DNA of 45,079 bases from Nitrospira sp. Lineage in GTDB: Bacteria > Nitrospirota > Nitrospiria > Nitrospirales > Nitrospiraceae. Positions within the stretch are counted from its first letter, which is position 1. Every line of letters begins with the position of its first letter. Of the stretch, positions 16,723 through 26,415 are shown in pieces. A model generated the notes under the pieces. It was not told the DNA's origin. It did no database searches and saw nothing but the letters and a program-made list of their open reading frames with translations. The DNA lies in assembly GCA_020853775.1 (NCBI GenBank), contig JADYYH010000057.1, positions 1 through 45,079 of the forward strand. Direction: 5' to 3'. The position numbers and the translations under genes were made by a program.

Positions 16723-19700
16723 ATGGTCAGTAGACGAATAGGGTCGCGTCAGATGGACTGTCCACAGCTGTTGGCTGCGCTGCTCGGCTGTTGGCTCATC
16801 CAATCTATTGTGCCCGATGTCGGCTACACTCAGACGCCTGGCCCCATCACGTCTTCGGGGTTGAATACAACCGTGACGCAACGCGGCCCCGTCTCTGACA
16901 TCACCGGCGGTACGCGGCCCGGCGGCGGGCCGAATCTGTTTCACAGCTTCGGTGAATTCGACATCCCCGCGAACCATGTCGCCAACTTTGTGAACGACGC
17001 CGCGCTCCTCACCTCCAATATTTTCGGGCGCGTCACCGGCGGCGATCCATCGACTATCTTCGGCACCCTTCAAACCACCGGCTTCGGCAGCGCCAATCTG
17101 TTCTTAATGAATCCGGCGGGCATTGTGTTCGGCCCCAATGCATCCTTGAATGTCGGAGGCTCGGTGAATTTCACGACAGCGGATTATCTGCGGTTAGGAG
17201 ATGGGGCCCGGTTTACCGCCATTCCCAGCTCGCACGATGTCGCCCTCTCTAGCGCACCGGTGGTCGCATTCGGATTTCTGGGATCGAACCCGGGAGCGAT
17301 CACGGTGCAGGGCGGCCGACTGGCGGTGTCCGAGGGGCACGCGCTCGCACTCGTCGGGGGGAACATCGACATTCGCTCCGGCTTGCTGGAGAATGGTACA
17401 TCTCAGCCCGCTCGACTGTCGGCTCCCGCGGGACAGATCAGTCTACTGAGCGCGGGATCTGCCGGTGAACTGACAACAACTGGTCATGCCGGGGCCTCTG
17501 GCAATCCGGCCGTTCAGGGGACCGCTCTGGGATCGATTTCGCTCACCCAAGGCACCGTGCTGACGACGAATGCCGAGTCCGGCGGCCGCATTGCCATCCG
17601 CAGCGGACAATTCACCATGGAAAATGCCCGCCTTGAGGCGAGCACGTCGTCCACTGCCCCGCATGCCGCCTCGGCCTCGTCGGCCGAGGCGATTTCTATC
17701 CAAGGCGATGCCGTGACCCTCTCGCAGGGGACGAGCGTCATCGCCTCCACCAGCGGCGGCACAGTAGGAGATATCCGCGTTGAGGCGGGCACCTTGCGCA
17801 GCAACGTCGCCCGAGACGGCACGCCTCTACCCGGCGCCGCGCCCGTCACCATCGAAAGTACCAGTGCAGGCCAAGGCGGCGCCGGATCGATTTTCATCGG
17901 CGGTAAGGCAGGAGAGCCGGCGGACGCGGTCTTGTTGAGCAATACCCGCATCGTGACGGGAGTCGGCCAGACCGCAGACCCGATGGCGGCGCCCGGCAAC
18001 ATCGAGATGACGGCGCGGCAAGTCGAGTTGGCGAACGGGACCCTCCTCCGGTCCGACACCACGGGCGGCGCAGATGCCGGAGCCATCAGGTTGAACGTGG
18101 ACAGCCTGAAAACCCAGGCGGGACCGGATGGGCGTGTCACGTTCTCGGCGGACAGCAATTGTGGGACCCAATGCTTCGGCGGGCAAGCCGGCGACATTAC
18201 AATACAAGGTCTTCCTGACCCCGCACACAGCGTCACGCGACACTACTCATTTATTTTCACACCCCACCTGGGGCGCACGGATCCGTTGACCGTCTATGTT
18301 GCGCGGCGGCTGGACGTGCAGGGGGCCGATCTCCATTCACAAGCCACAAGTAACGCCCCTGGGGGGAAAGTGATCCTGCGGGGGCAAGAACAGGTGGCGT
18401 TGACCGATACGACCGTGTCAGTCGCCACGCAGGATTTCTACCTGGACGGGACGAAGCCCAACGGTCAGCCGGCACGGTACCAGGGGTTGAGTAACATCGA
18501 CATTCTGTCATCGGACATCGTCCTGAACGATAGCACCATCAAGGCCGATGCGCTGGTGTCGGATATCGGCGCCTGCCCTACGTGCCAGGGAGGACCAACC
18601 GCGGGAGAAATTTGGTTGCGGGCGGACAACTCCGTGACCGCTAATAATTCGTTCATCACCAACACGAGCCGGGGAAGAGCCCAAGCCGGTCTCACGAAAA
18701 TCATCGGAGACAATTATTTTACCGAAGGCGCCATCTGGGACACGCTCTACCCCGACGCACCGACGCGTACGGTCCGGTTGACCAATTCGGAGGTCACGGT
18801 CGAAGCTCAACATTCCGGGCTGCCGGGGTACCTGAGAATTCGGGCCGACAACGTCATCCTCGACCATACCATCTTGAACTCGCGAGCCAATGATGTGTCC
18901 AACGTCAGAGATTCTGCCGGTCAATTGATCGATGTCGTCGGCGCGGGCGAACGGAGTCCCGCAAGCACGGATAACAGAAGCGTCCAGGGGAGCACGCTCA
19001 TTTCCGCAAGAGTCCTGGACATCACGGGCGGAGGCATTGTCGCGCCCACCAGAGGCAGCCGCATCGGCAGCCTCATTCAGCTGCAAACCGATGTGCTGAC
19101 GACCAGGCCGGGAACCGGACCGGGAGGGACGCTGGCCGCGCGAAGGATCTTGAACCCGGATGACCCGGCTCGCGTGGTCATTTCCAGCAGCAGCACGGGC
19201 ACCGGTGGCGCAGGAATGATCTCCATCAGCGGATTTAGACCGCCGGCGCGCGGGGATACGCCCTTGCCGCCCGGTACTTCCGTCAACCTCACGGGAACCG
19301 ACCTGCTCACCAACACCAATATCGATGCCCTGGGTGGGAAAATTCTCCTGAAAGCAAAAGGTACCGTCGAGCTGCACGATTCGACGATTTCAGCCAATGT
19401 GACGGATGTGCGGCCGCAGTCGATGACCCTGCAAGAGCAAGGCGGCAACATCGATGTGATCGCCGGAGACTTTTTGATGCAGGGAGGCAGGGTGTCGGCC
19501 CTGTCCCGCGGTACTCAGAACGGCGGCAATATTACGATGACTGTTCAGGGGCCGATCGTGGTGAGTGACGGTGCAAGTGTTTCCGCCAGCAATACCGGTT
19601 CGGCCAACGCCGGCGATATCGTCATCAAGGCCGGCTCCCATTTGCAGATGCAGCAGGCGTCCGTCACGACACAAGCGGATCAGGCCAGCGGCGGCAACAT

Positions 19701-20292
19701 CACGCTTCAGGCCACCGACTCGATCCGACTCGTGAACAGCCAGCTCAACACCTCAGTCCAGGGCGGACCCAGTACGTCCGGCGGGAACATCACCATCGAC
19801 CCGGCGGTCGTGACGCTTCAGAACAGCCAGGTCCGGGCTGAAGCGGTCCAAGGGCAGGGCGGGAACATCACCATCATTGCCGGGACCTTTCTGGCCGACC
19901 CGACGAGCGTCGTCAGCGCGTCATCTCAGTTCGGCCTGAGCGGCACGGTGAATATTCAATCGCCGGTGTCGAGCTTGAGCAACACCTTGGCCACCTTGCC
20001 GCAGCAACCACGACAGGCGCAGAATCTCCTCCGACAACGCTGCGCAGCCCAAACCCATGGTCAATTGAGCAGCTTCGTCATGGCGAGCCGGGATGCCCTT
20101 CCGGTCGAACCAGGCGGATGGTTGATGAGTCCCCTGGCGTTTCCAGTCAACGAGGGGTCTTCTGCGCCGGTCGCCCCGCAGGCGTTTGATCTCTTGGGGC
20201 AGACGCAAGCGCTCGCAGAGCCGCGGGGTGAACAGTTGAATTCTTCGCGCCAACGAAGCGTCTCCGAGTGGGCGGCCGGTTGCCGATCATGA
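16723..20292 (+). CDS. TpsA-type exoprotein, filamentous-hemagglutinin-like (copy 2)
   Basis: 1189 aa. Same plan as copy 1: signal peptide (start at 16723 or ATG 16753), TPS domain with ITSSGLNTTV, LFHSFGEF, NPAGIVFGPNASLNVGGSV, a long beta-helix and a C-terminal region (from about DSIRLVNSQLNTSVQGG) very similar to copy 1. The middle is different and longer, and includes YTPD-type and Cys-containing inserts (DSNCGTQCFGG, GACPTCQGG). It also ends with QRCAAQ and AAGCRS. The gene is 40 bp after copy 1 and one base before the tpsB start. The two are ancient tandem duplicates, judging by about 80 percent nucleotide identity in the shared 3' region by eye. Likely a surface adhesin or biofilm matrix protein; the ligand is unknown. 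Confidence 0.88.
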   Translation: MVSRRIGSRQMDCPQLLAALLGCWLIQSIVPDVGYTQTPGPITSSGLNTTVTQRGPVSDITGGTRPGGGPNLFHSFGEFDIPANHVANFVNDAALLTSNIFGRVTGGDPSTIFGTLQTTGFGSANLFLMNPAGIVFGPNASLNVGGSVNFTTADYLRLGDGARFTAIPSSHDVALSSAPVVAFGFLGSNPGAITVQGGRLAVSEGHALALVGGNIDIRSGLLENGTSQPARLSAPAGQISLLSAGSAGELTTTGHAGASGNPAVQGTALGSISLTQGTVLTTNAESGGRIAIRSGQFTMENARLEASTSSTAPHAASASSAEAISIQGDAVTLSQGTSVIASTSGGTVGDIRVEAGTLRSNVARDGTPLPGAAPVTIESTSAGQGGAGSIFIGGKAGEPADAVLLSNTRIVTGVGQTADPMAAPGNIEMTARQVELANGTLLRSDTTGGADAGAIRLNVDSLKTQAGPDGRVTFSADSNCGTQCFGGQAGDITIQGLPDPAHSVTRHYSFIFTPHLGRTDPLTVYVARRLDVQGADLHSQATSNAPGGKVILRGQEQVALTDTTVSVATQDFYLDGTKPNGQPARYQGLSNIDILSSDIVLNDSTIKADALVSDIGACPTCQGGPTAGEIWLRADNSVTANNSFITNTSRGRAQAGLTKIIGDNYFTEGAIWDTLYPDAPTRTVRLTNSEVTVEAQHSGLPGYLRIRADNVILDHTILNSRANDVSNVRDSAGQLIDVVGAGERSPASTDNRSVQGSTLISARVLDITGGGIVAPTRGSRIGSLIQLQTDVLTTRPGTGPGGTLAARRILNPDDPARVVISSSSTGTGGAGMISISGFRPPARGDTPLPPGTSVNLTGTDLLTNTNIDALGGKILLKAKGTVELHDSTISANVTDVRPQSMTLQEQGGNIDVIAGDFLMQGGRVSALSRGTQNGGNITMTVQGPIVVSDGASVSASNTGSANAGDIVIKAGSHLQMQQASVTTQADQASGGNITLQATDSIRLVNSQLNTSVQGGPSTSGGNITIDPAVVTLQNSQVRAEAVQGQGGNITIIAGTFLADPTSVVSASSQFGLSGTVNIQSPVSSLSNTLATLPQQPRQAQNLLRQRCAAQTHGQLSSFVMASRDALPVEPGGWLMSPLAFPVNEGSSAPVAPQAFDLLGQTQALAEPRGEQLNSSRQRSVSEWAAGCRS

Positions 20293-20293
20293 C

Positions 20294-22090
20294 ATGTCAC
20301 GCCGGCATTCCAGCACAGAGGTGGATGAATTGCGGGTTCATCGACTCAATTTACGCTCTCTCTGCGCGAGCCTGGTGATGTGCCTCTGTCTTATGGAGGA
20401 GGCAGCGCTGGCTCAAATAGCGCCCCCGCTCCCGCCGATCTTCGATCCGACCGGGCGATCGGGGAAACCGCCTGCCCCGTTAAAAGAAGATTTCAAAGCT
20501 CCTCCGACGGAGCCTCCCAGTTCGATTCTGCCGGAGGTGCCGGCGACACCACAACAACCGTCCGGCAATCGATTGGGAAGTATCCGCGTCTTCGTGCACG
20601 ACATCCACGTGTCCGGCAGCACCGTTTTTTCCGATACTGAGCTGGCCGAGGTCATCGCCCCCTATCGCAATCGTGAACTGACCAGCGACGATCTCGAACG
20701 GGTCCGGCTCGCCCTCACCCTCTTGTACGTGAATAACGGCTACCTCACCTCCGGAGCCGTCATCCCCGACCAGGACGTCTCGTTGGGCACCATCGTGATT
20801 CAGATGGTGGAGGGCAAACTGTCGCGCATCGATGTCGAAGGCAACGAATGGTTTCGCAGTTCGTATCTGCGCGATCGAGTCGCGCGAGGCCTGTCGACGC
20901 CACTCAGCATCCAGCCGCTTCAGGAGCGCATCCAATTGCTGCAGCAGGATCCGCGTATCGAACGGATCAATGCCGAATTGAGACCGGGAGACGTTCGGGG
21001 CGAGAGCGTCCTGAACGTGCGAGTGAAAGACGCTACCCCCTTCAAAGCCTGGCTGGAATTTAATAACTATCAAACGCCGGTGGTGGGCGCAGAGCGGGGC
21101 CTGGCGACACTGGCGCATCAGAATCTCACGGGCCATGGTGATCAGTTCGTGTTTACCTACGGTCGTTCCAGCGGGGTGAATCCAATCATCGATACCTCCT
21201 ACAGCCTACCCCTCAACTCGTATGACACCACGCTCACGGCCTATTATCGGAAGAACGCGTTTCTGGTCGTGGAGGATCCGTTCCGGACCCTCGACCTGAA
21301 TGTCGATACCCAGATCATCGGTCTCGCGCTCCGTCAACCGGTGTATCGTACCGTTACCGACGAGTTGGCGGTGTCTCTCGTGGGAGAACATCTGTATCTC
21401 AAGACGACCTCCGCCTTCGATGCGCCCGGCCTCCCGTCTCTGTTTATTCCCGGCTCATCCAACACCGGTGTGGCCACCGTCAGTGCCCTGCGGTTCCTCC
21501 AGGAATACACCCATCGCTCTCCGTCATTGGTCTTCGCCGCCTTGTCCCGGTTCAGCGTTGGTCTGAATGTGCTCGGAGCCACCGTCAATACCGGACCTCT
21601 GCCGGACGGCCAGTTTTTTTCGTGGTTGGGGCAGGCCCAAGTCGTGAAACGATTGGATGACTGGTGGGGCGTGCAGTTGTTCGGGCGCGTGGCGGCCCAG
21701 GTGGCGAACGACCGGCTCTTTCCTCTGGAACAAATGCCTGTCGGCGGGCGCTTCAGCGTGCGCGGATATCGAGAAAACACGCTTGTGCGGGACGATGCCG
21801 TGCTGGCTTCATTCGAATCGCGATTTCCCTTACTGCGGTTCGCATCCGGGGAAGACCGGCTGCAATTCGCGCAATTCGTCGATTTCGGCCATGCGTGGAA
21901 CGCCAAAGGCGAGACACTCGACCCGCAAACCCTGGCAAGCGTCGGCGCTGGCTTGCGTTGGATGATCCTGCCTCAGGAACGGGCCCGCTTCGAAGTGTAC
22001 TGGGGACAGCAGCTCAATCATGTCCGTGGCGGCGAGGGCAACCTCCAGGACCACGGCATCCATCTGCAACTCGTCGTGCAGGTGCTGTAA
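20294..22090 (+). CDS. TpsB outer-membrane pore of two-partner secretion (ShlB/FhaC/HecB type)
   Basis: 598 aa. Signal peptide (to about ALAQ), a Pro-rich linker (PPLPPIFDPTGR), two POTRA domains (about 95-245) and a 16-strand barrel. The lid-loop motif VRGYREN (about 488) is diagnostic of the Omp85/TpsB superfamily. The chain ends LQLVVQVL. The start codon follows the TpsA copy 2 stop by one base, so translation is probably coupled. It should export both TpsA proteins, which share the same TPS-domain sequence. Directly after the stop codon lies a 120-bp palindromic repeat. Confidence 0.92.
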   Translation: MSRRHSSTEVDELRVHRLNLRSLCASLVMCLCLMEEAALAQIAPPLPPIFDPTGRSGKPPAPLKEDFKAPPTEPPSSILPEVPATPQQPSGNRLGSIRVFVHDIHVSGSTVFSDTELAEVIAPYRNRELTSDDLERVRLALTLLYVNNGYLTSGAVIPDQDVSLGTIVIQMVEGKLSRIDVEGNEWFRSSYLRDRVARGLSTPLSIQPLQERIQLLQQDPRIERINAELRPGDVRGESVLNVRVKDATPFKAWLEFNNYQTPVVGAERGLATLAHQNLTGHGDQFVFTYGRSSGVNPIIDTSYSLPLNSYDTTLTAYYRKNAFLVVEDPFRTLDLNVDTQIIGLALRQPVYRTVTDELAVSLVGEHLYLKTTSAFDAPGLPSLFIPGSSNTGVATVSALRFLQEYTHRSPSLVFAALSRFSVGLNVLGATVNTGPLPDGQFFSWLGQAQVVKRLDDWWGVQLFGRVAAQVANDRLFPLEQMPVGGRFSVRGYRENTLVRDDAVLASFESRFPLLRFASGEDRLQFAQFVDFGHAWNAKGETLDPQTLASVGAGLRWMILPQERARFEVYWGQQLNHVRGGEGNLQDHGIHLQLVVQVL

Positions 22091-22092
22091 TA

Positions 22093-22212
22093 GGATGGTG
22101 AACAAGTCCGCCAGCTTTGTTCTCGCATCGCTCAGAGGCTCAACGTACCGCAAGGGTACGCCTTGCCTCCTCGCATCGCTGCGGCCGCGCTGGACGGCCT
22201 TTTTGACCATCC
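22093..22212. repeat. 120-bp imperfect palindromic intergenic element (copy 1)
   Basis: The ends are GGATGGTGAACAAGTCCGCC and, read on the other strand, GGATGGTCAAAAAGGCCGTC. The centre is GTACC-GCAAG-GGTAC. Most of the length can fold into one long hairpin that ends in CTTTTTGACC on the plus strand, so it may also stop transcription after tpsB. A diverged copy in opposite orientation is at 41765-41948. The wording matches an intergenic repeat I associate with Nitrospira genomes. It is probably a MITE- or REP-like element; it has no ORF. Confidence 0.7.
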
Positions 22213-22310
22213 TTCACGTGTCTCCTGTGTTGACTATTGAAGTCACGGCCATGCAATAGAGGTTTTCAGCATCCTGCCTGATAAGGCGCCCGCGACGGAA
22301 AGGGTTTGCA

Positions 22311-24623
22311 ATGAGAACCTGGGCTCATGCACACATTCCACAGGCATTCGGCCTCTGCATCATGTTCCTGCTTTCCTGTGCGTTGTCTTTCGCTGCCGAG
22401 ACCAGCCCGTCCGCCGATGAGCTCATGCAACGCGGTCGTTCGGCTGCCCAGCAGGGATCACTGGAGGAGGCACTGGTCGCCTGGAAGGAAGCCGCACGGC
22501 TATACGATCAAGCCGGCCAGACTAAAGGGCACCTCCAAGCGCTCACGCATGCCGCCTATGCCGCCCGCACCCTGGGCCATCTGAACCAGGCCTTTCTCCA
22601 ACAGGAATTGGCCCTGCACCTCGCTCGCCAGACGGGTGATCCCCACTGGCTGGCGCTCACTCTTTCCGAGCTAGGCAAAACCTATGTGACGAACCATCAA
22701 TACGACACGGCGTCGGAGTATCTGTCGCAAGCGAACGAGATTGCGCAGTCTCAGCGTCTCAAGGCGCTGTCGGCCGCGCTCCAGAATGATCTCGGCATCG
22801 TCCGGGCCTTGCAGGGCCAGTCCCAGGAAGCGCTGGCCGCATTTCAAGCCGGCGCAACACGAGCGCAGGAAGAAGATCTTCGCATGTTGGCCGTTCGTGC
22901 CCATGTCAACGCTGCGAGGGTCGCCGTTCGACTGACACGATTCGAAGAGGCCGCATCGGCCTTAAATGAGGCCGGCAAGATTCTCTCGGCGGCTCCGGCG
23001 TCGCACGAGAAAGCGGATGGACTCGTCAACCTGGCCTTGGGATATCGCGATCTCGCGCCGGTGCATCCCGACGCTCACGCCGGCTCACTGACGAAGGCTG
23101 CGGCCCTGCTGCAAGAAGCGGCCACGCTGGCGGAAACGCCCGGTAATGCGCGCCTCGCCTCATACGCCTATGGGTACCTCGGGCAGCTCTATGAGACTGA
23201 ACGACGGTTCAATGAGGCGCTGCAATTCACCCGAAGAGCCGTCTTTGCCGCGCAATCCGCCCGCGCTCCTGAATCGCTGTACCGCTGGCAATGGCAAAGC
23301 GGCCGTCTGCTCACGCGCCTGGGCAAGCTCGATGATGCATTGTCGGCCTATCACGAAGCTGCGATAACCCTGCAACCGATCAGAGCTGAGGTGACGTTCG
23401 CGTCACAGACGTCGCTGGATCCCGGCTACCCCTCGATTCGCTCGTTGTATTTTGAGTTGGCCGATCTGCTGCTGCAACGAGCGGCTTTGATGGGGGATGA
23501 CCGTGAGGCTGAGCCCTATTTGAAGGGCGCGCGGGACGCGATTGAAGCCTATAAGGCGGCCGAGCTCCGGGACTATTTCCGCGACGATTGCGTGGACCAG
23601 ATGCAGGCTCGTATCACCAAACTCGACGCCGTCTCCACTTCGACCGCCATCATTTACCCCATCATCTTCAGCGATCGCACCGAACTGCTCGTGAGTTTCC
23701 CTGACGGCCTCCATCGATGGTCCGTGCCGGTGACGGCGGCGGCCCTGACCGACGAGATCCGCAGCTTCCGCCGTATGCTGGAAAAACGGACCACCCGCGA
23801 GTACTTGCCCCATGCTCAGCAGCTCTATGACTGGTTGTTGCGGCCCCTTGCCGAGGACCTTCGCACACACCACGTGGATACCTTGATTTTTGTTCCTGAT
23901 GGCGCGCTTCGGACGATCCCGATGGCCGCACTCCACGATGGCACCCAGTTCCTCATCGCCCAGTACGCCGTGGCGATGACTCCCGGTCTGGATTTGACCG
24001 ACCCTCGCCCCATCAATCGAACCAAGGCTCAACTCCTCTCCAGCGGGTTGACCCAAGCGGTACAAGGCTTTCCTCCCCTACCACATGTCGCCGATGAAAT
24101 GGATCAGATCCAGTCGCTGTTTAAAGGCGTGCAACTGCTCGATCATAACTTCGTCACGACGCGACTCGAAGGCGAGTTGAAGGATGGCCGCTACAGCATT
24201 CTGCACATTGCCACGCATGGCCAGTTTGCCACGGACGTGAATCAGTCCTTTTTGCTGACGTTCGACGATCGGCTGACCATGTCACAGTTAGAACGGCTGG
24301 TGGGTCTGTTTCGCTTTCGCCAGGAGCCCCTGGAGCTGCTCACGCTGAGTGCCTGTCAGACCGGCATCGGGGACGACCGCGCCGCGCTGGGCCTCGCCGG
24401 AATCGCGGTAAAGGCAGGAGCCAGAAGCGCGCTCGCCACGCTCTGGTTCATCAATGACGACGCCTCGTCCGAACTCGTCTCGGAATTTTACCGTCAACTG
24501 CATGACGCGTCGATCTCGAAGGCGCGAGCCTTGCAAAAGGCACAGCTGAAATTGCTCTCGGATCGCGTCTATGAACATCCGGCCTACTGGGCGGCGTTTC
24601 TGTTATTGAATAATTGGCTATGA
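22311..24623 (+). CDS. exported TPR-CHAT caspase-like protease
   Basis: 770 aa. Signal peptide (about 1-28, LSFA-A), about eight TPR units (to roughly residue 400) and a C-terminal CHAT domain (about 490-770). The catalytic dyad of the caspase/separase clan is intact: H636 in HIATHGQF and C682 in LSACQTGIGDD. The wording AALGLAGIAVKAGARSALATLWFI is classical CHAT. In cyanobacteria and some other bacteria, secreted CHAT-TPR proteins lie next to TPS exoproteins and DUF928 genes, as here. It likely acts in the periplasm or outside and may process or release TpsA or a partner. The start has GGAAAGGG upstream. The stop overlaps the next gene (ATGA). Confidence 0.88.
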   Translation: MRTWAHAHIPQAFGLCIMFLLSCALSFAAETSPSADELMQRGRSAAQQGSLEEALVAWKEAARLYDQAGQTKGHLQALTHAAYAARTLGHLNQAFLQQELALHLARQTGDPHWLALTLSELGKTYVTNHQYDTASEYLSQANEIAQSQRLKALSAALQNDLGIVRALQGQSQEALAAFQAGATRAQEEDLRMLAVRAHVNAARVAVRLTRFEEAASALNEAGKILSAAPASHEKADGLVNLALGYRDLAPVHPDAHAGSLTKAAALLQEAATLAETPGNARLASYAYGYLGQLYETERRFNEALQFTRRAVFAAQSARAPESLYRWQWQSGRLLTRLGKLDDALSAYHEAAITLQPIRAEVTFASQTSLDPGYPSIRSLYFELADLLLQRAALMGDDREAEPYLKGARDAIEAYKAAELRDYFRDDCVDQMQARITKLDAVSTSTAIIYPIIFSDRTELLVSFPDGLHRWSVPVTAAALTDEIRSFRRMLEKRTTREYLPHAQQLYDWLLRPLAEDLRTHHVDTLIFVPDGALRTIPMAALHDGTQFLIAQYAVAMTPGLDLTDPRPINRTKAQLLSSGLTQAVQGFPPLPHVADEMDQIQSLFKGVQLLDHNFVTTRLEGELKDGRYSILHIATHGQFATDVNQSFLLTFDDRLTMSQLERLVGLFRFRQEPLELLTLSACQTGIGDDRAALGLAGIAVKAGARSALATLWFINDDASSELVSEFYRQLHDASISKARALQKAQLKLLSDRVYEHPAYWAAFLLLNNWL

Positions 24624-25381
24624 CAGAGTTAGAGAAAAAAGGCACTCATTGGGCTAGCTGGCGCCAGTGCGTTATCGCTCCGATACTTGGAGCCACAGTC
24701 CTTTTCGCCGCGTCGCTGAGTGAGGCGACTGCGGCAGAGGTACAGGCAGAGCATGACCTCCCGCAGTACAATGTGCCGCAGAAGATGACCCCCCGAGCCC
24801 GCTTAGGGGGAAGTTTGCGGGGCGGCGAAGGCGAAGATCCTGCGGTCGCTGCGCTTGTCCCTGACCATGTCGGCATTACCGTCAAACAACATCCGGCATT
24901 GAACTGGTTCTTATCCAAGCAGACTTCGTTGCCGATCACCTTCACACTGATCGATGAGCGCTCCATCCATGCCTTGGTTGAACGGCCCCTGGCTCCCCCC
25001 CATCAGGCCGGAGTGCACACCGTCAAGCTCGACGATTTGGGATTCGCGCTGCAAGCCAACGTGCAATACCGCTGGTATATCTCGGTGATCAAAGATGCCG
25101 GGTCGCCTTCACAGGATATCGTGACCGGCGGAATGATCGAACGCTGCGAGTTCAACGAGTGTTCGATATTGGGCGCCATGACGACCTGTACCCGCGACGC
25201 CGTCATGGCCAGTGCTGTCAAGGGATTTTGGTACGACGCGATGGGCTGCCTCTGCGATCTCATCGCATCCGATCCGGCAGACACGACCCTGCGGAAACAG
25301 CGTGCCGCCTTACTCAAGCAAGTGGGCCTGCACGATGTGGCGGACTGGGATCTCGCGCAATCCCATGCCCGGCAGCGGTGA
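24620..25381 (+). CDS. DUF928 family exported protein (copy 1)
   Basis: 253 aa from the ATG that overlaps the CHAT stop codon; the TTG at 24614 is less likely. After a signal peptide (to about ATAA) come the DUF928 marks: PRARLGGSLRGG, ALVPDHVGITVKQHPALNWF, YRWYISVIKD and DIVTGGMIERCE. The family has no known biochemical role, but is found in TPS/CHAT loci. The C-terminal part AVKGFWYDAMGCLCDLIASDP looks helical, followed by a short HTH-free tail. Translational coupling to the CHAT gene suggests a joint function. Confidence 0.82.
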   Translation: MTELEKKGTHWASWRQCVIAPILGATVLFAASLSEATAAEVQAEHDLPQYNVPQKMTPRARLGGSLRGGEGEDPAVAALVPDHVGITVKQHPALNWFLSKQTSLPITFTLIDERSIHALVERPLAPPHQAGVHTVKLDDLGFALQANVQYRWYISVIKDAGSPSQDIVTGGMIERCEFNECSILGAMTTCTRDAVMASAVKGFWYDAMGCLCDLIASDPADTTLRKQRAALLKQVGLHDVADWDLAQSHARQR

Positions 25382-25384
25382 CGA

Positions 25385-26125
25385 ATGCCTTACGTTCGAA
25401 TCTTTTTCCTGATAATCCTCACGATCACCTGGCTGACCGGCGAGCCTGCGTCACGATTTCTTGGCAGCCCCCCAGGCAGCATTGCCGCCGAACCGAGTGC
25501 CCTTCCCAAATGGCGCATGCCAGAGTACAAACCAAGAAAGGCCGACACGCCAAGGGCTCGCCTCGGCGGACACATCCGCGGAGTGGAATCAGGAGGCCCT
25601 GTCCTCATTGCTCTCGTGCCCGATCACATTGCCTTTACGGTCAAGACTGATCCCACCCTGTGTTGGTATCAGTCTTTGCACACGTCTCGACCGATGGTCC
25701 TCACAGTAGTCGATTCCCGTGGAATCCGCCCTATTCTTGAACAGTCACTGCCCTCGCCTGGTCGTCCGGGGATTCACTGCCTGAGACCGCGAGAATATGG
25801 GGTCGAATTCAGAGCAGAAGAATCCTATCGATGGTATGTGACGGTGGTAATGGACCCCACCAGACCATCCCTCGACGTGGTCGCCGGTGGCATGATCGAG
25901 CGCATCTCCCTGGACGAAGCATGCGCCCTCGGCATGCCCTGCCCTTCATCTGCTTGTGATACCGACGGCATCTATCGCTACGCCGAGTCAGGTCTGTGGT
26001 ACGACGCCATTGCTTGTCTGGTCGACCTGATGGAACAGGACTCTGATAAAGATCGTGTGCGGCTGATGCTCGACCATCTGCTGCACCAGTCCGGCGTACA
26101 TCTGCCAGGAGAGTCGTCGCCTTAA
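25385..26125 (+). CDS. DUF928 family exported protein (copy 2)
   Basis: 246 aa, starting three bases after copy 1. Signal peptide (to about ASRF/IAA) and the same pattern: PRARLGGHIRGVESG, ALVPDHIAFTVKTDPTLCWYQ, YRWYVTVVMDPTRPSLDVVAGGMIERIS and a helical ESGLWYDAIACLVDLMEQDSDK. Roughly 40 percent of positions agree with copy 1 by eye, so it is an old tandem duplicate. It is the last gene of the TPS/CHAT run. Confidence 0.82.
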   Translation: MPYVRIFFLIILTITWLTGEPASRFLGSPPGSIAAEPSALPKWRMPEYKPRKADTPRARLGGHIRGVESGGPVLIALVPDHIAFTVKTDPTLCWYQSLHTSRPMVLTVVDSRGIRPILEQSLPSPGRPGIHCLRPREYGVEFRAEESYRWYVTVVMDPTRPSLDVVAGGMIERISLDEACALGMPCPSSACDTDGIYRYAESGLWYDAIACLVDLMEQDSDKDRVRLMLDHLLHQSGVHLPGESSP

Positions 26126-26283
26126 TCTCGACATCAGACGTACTGGCGCCTTTCATCCTTCGCCGTCAATGTTTCGAGTCGTACTCCGGCTCACCGCCCT
26201 TCGCCATGACAGGACATGTAACCAGTCGATTGATGGAGCTCATCTGATGTTCCACAGTTAGGGACAGCGCTCTGCCCGTTCTG
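26126..26283. other. intergenic, nothing recognised
   Basis: The 3' flank of the DUF928 run. No gene and no clear terminator hairpin was seen before the enhancer-like sites at 26284. Confidence 0.4.
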
Positions 26284-26320
26284 GTATCTCATCAGATACG
26301 CCTTGCATCTGATCCGATAC
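26284..26320. promoter_or_regulatory. paired 16-bp GTATC-N6-GATAC sites, enhancer candidate (pair B)
   Basis: Site 1 is GTATCTCATCAGATAC (26284-26299) and site 2 is GCATCTGATCCGATAC (26305-26320), starts 21 bp apart as in pair A. The second sites of A and B differ by one base only. The pair ends 96 bp before the -24 GG of a consensus sigma-54 promoter. Confidence 0.7.
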
Positions 26321-26415
26321 AGTAAGCCGCGCACCGCGTGAGACCGCGCCGTTTTCTCCCCCAGACTTTCGAAAGATTTTATCCATCGAACCGGAGTCGT
26401 GTGCACCAATCGTCG

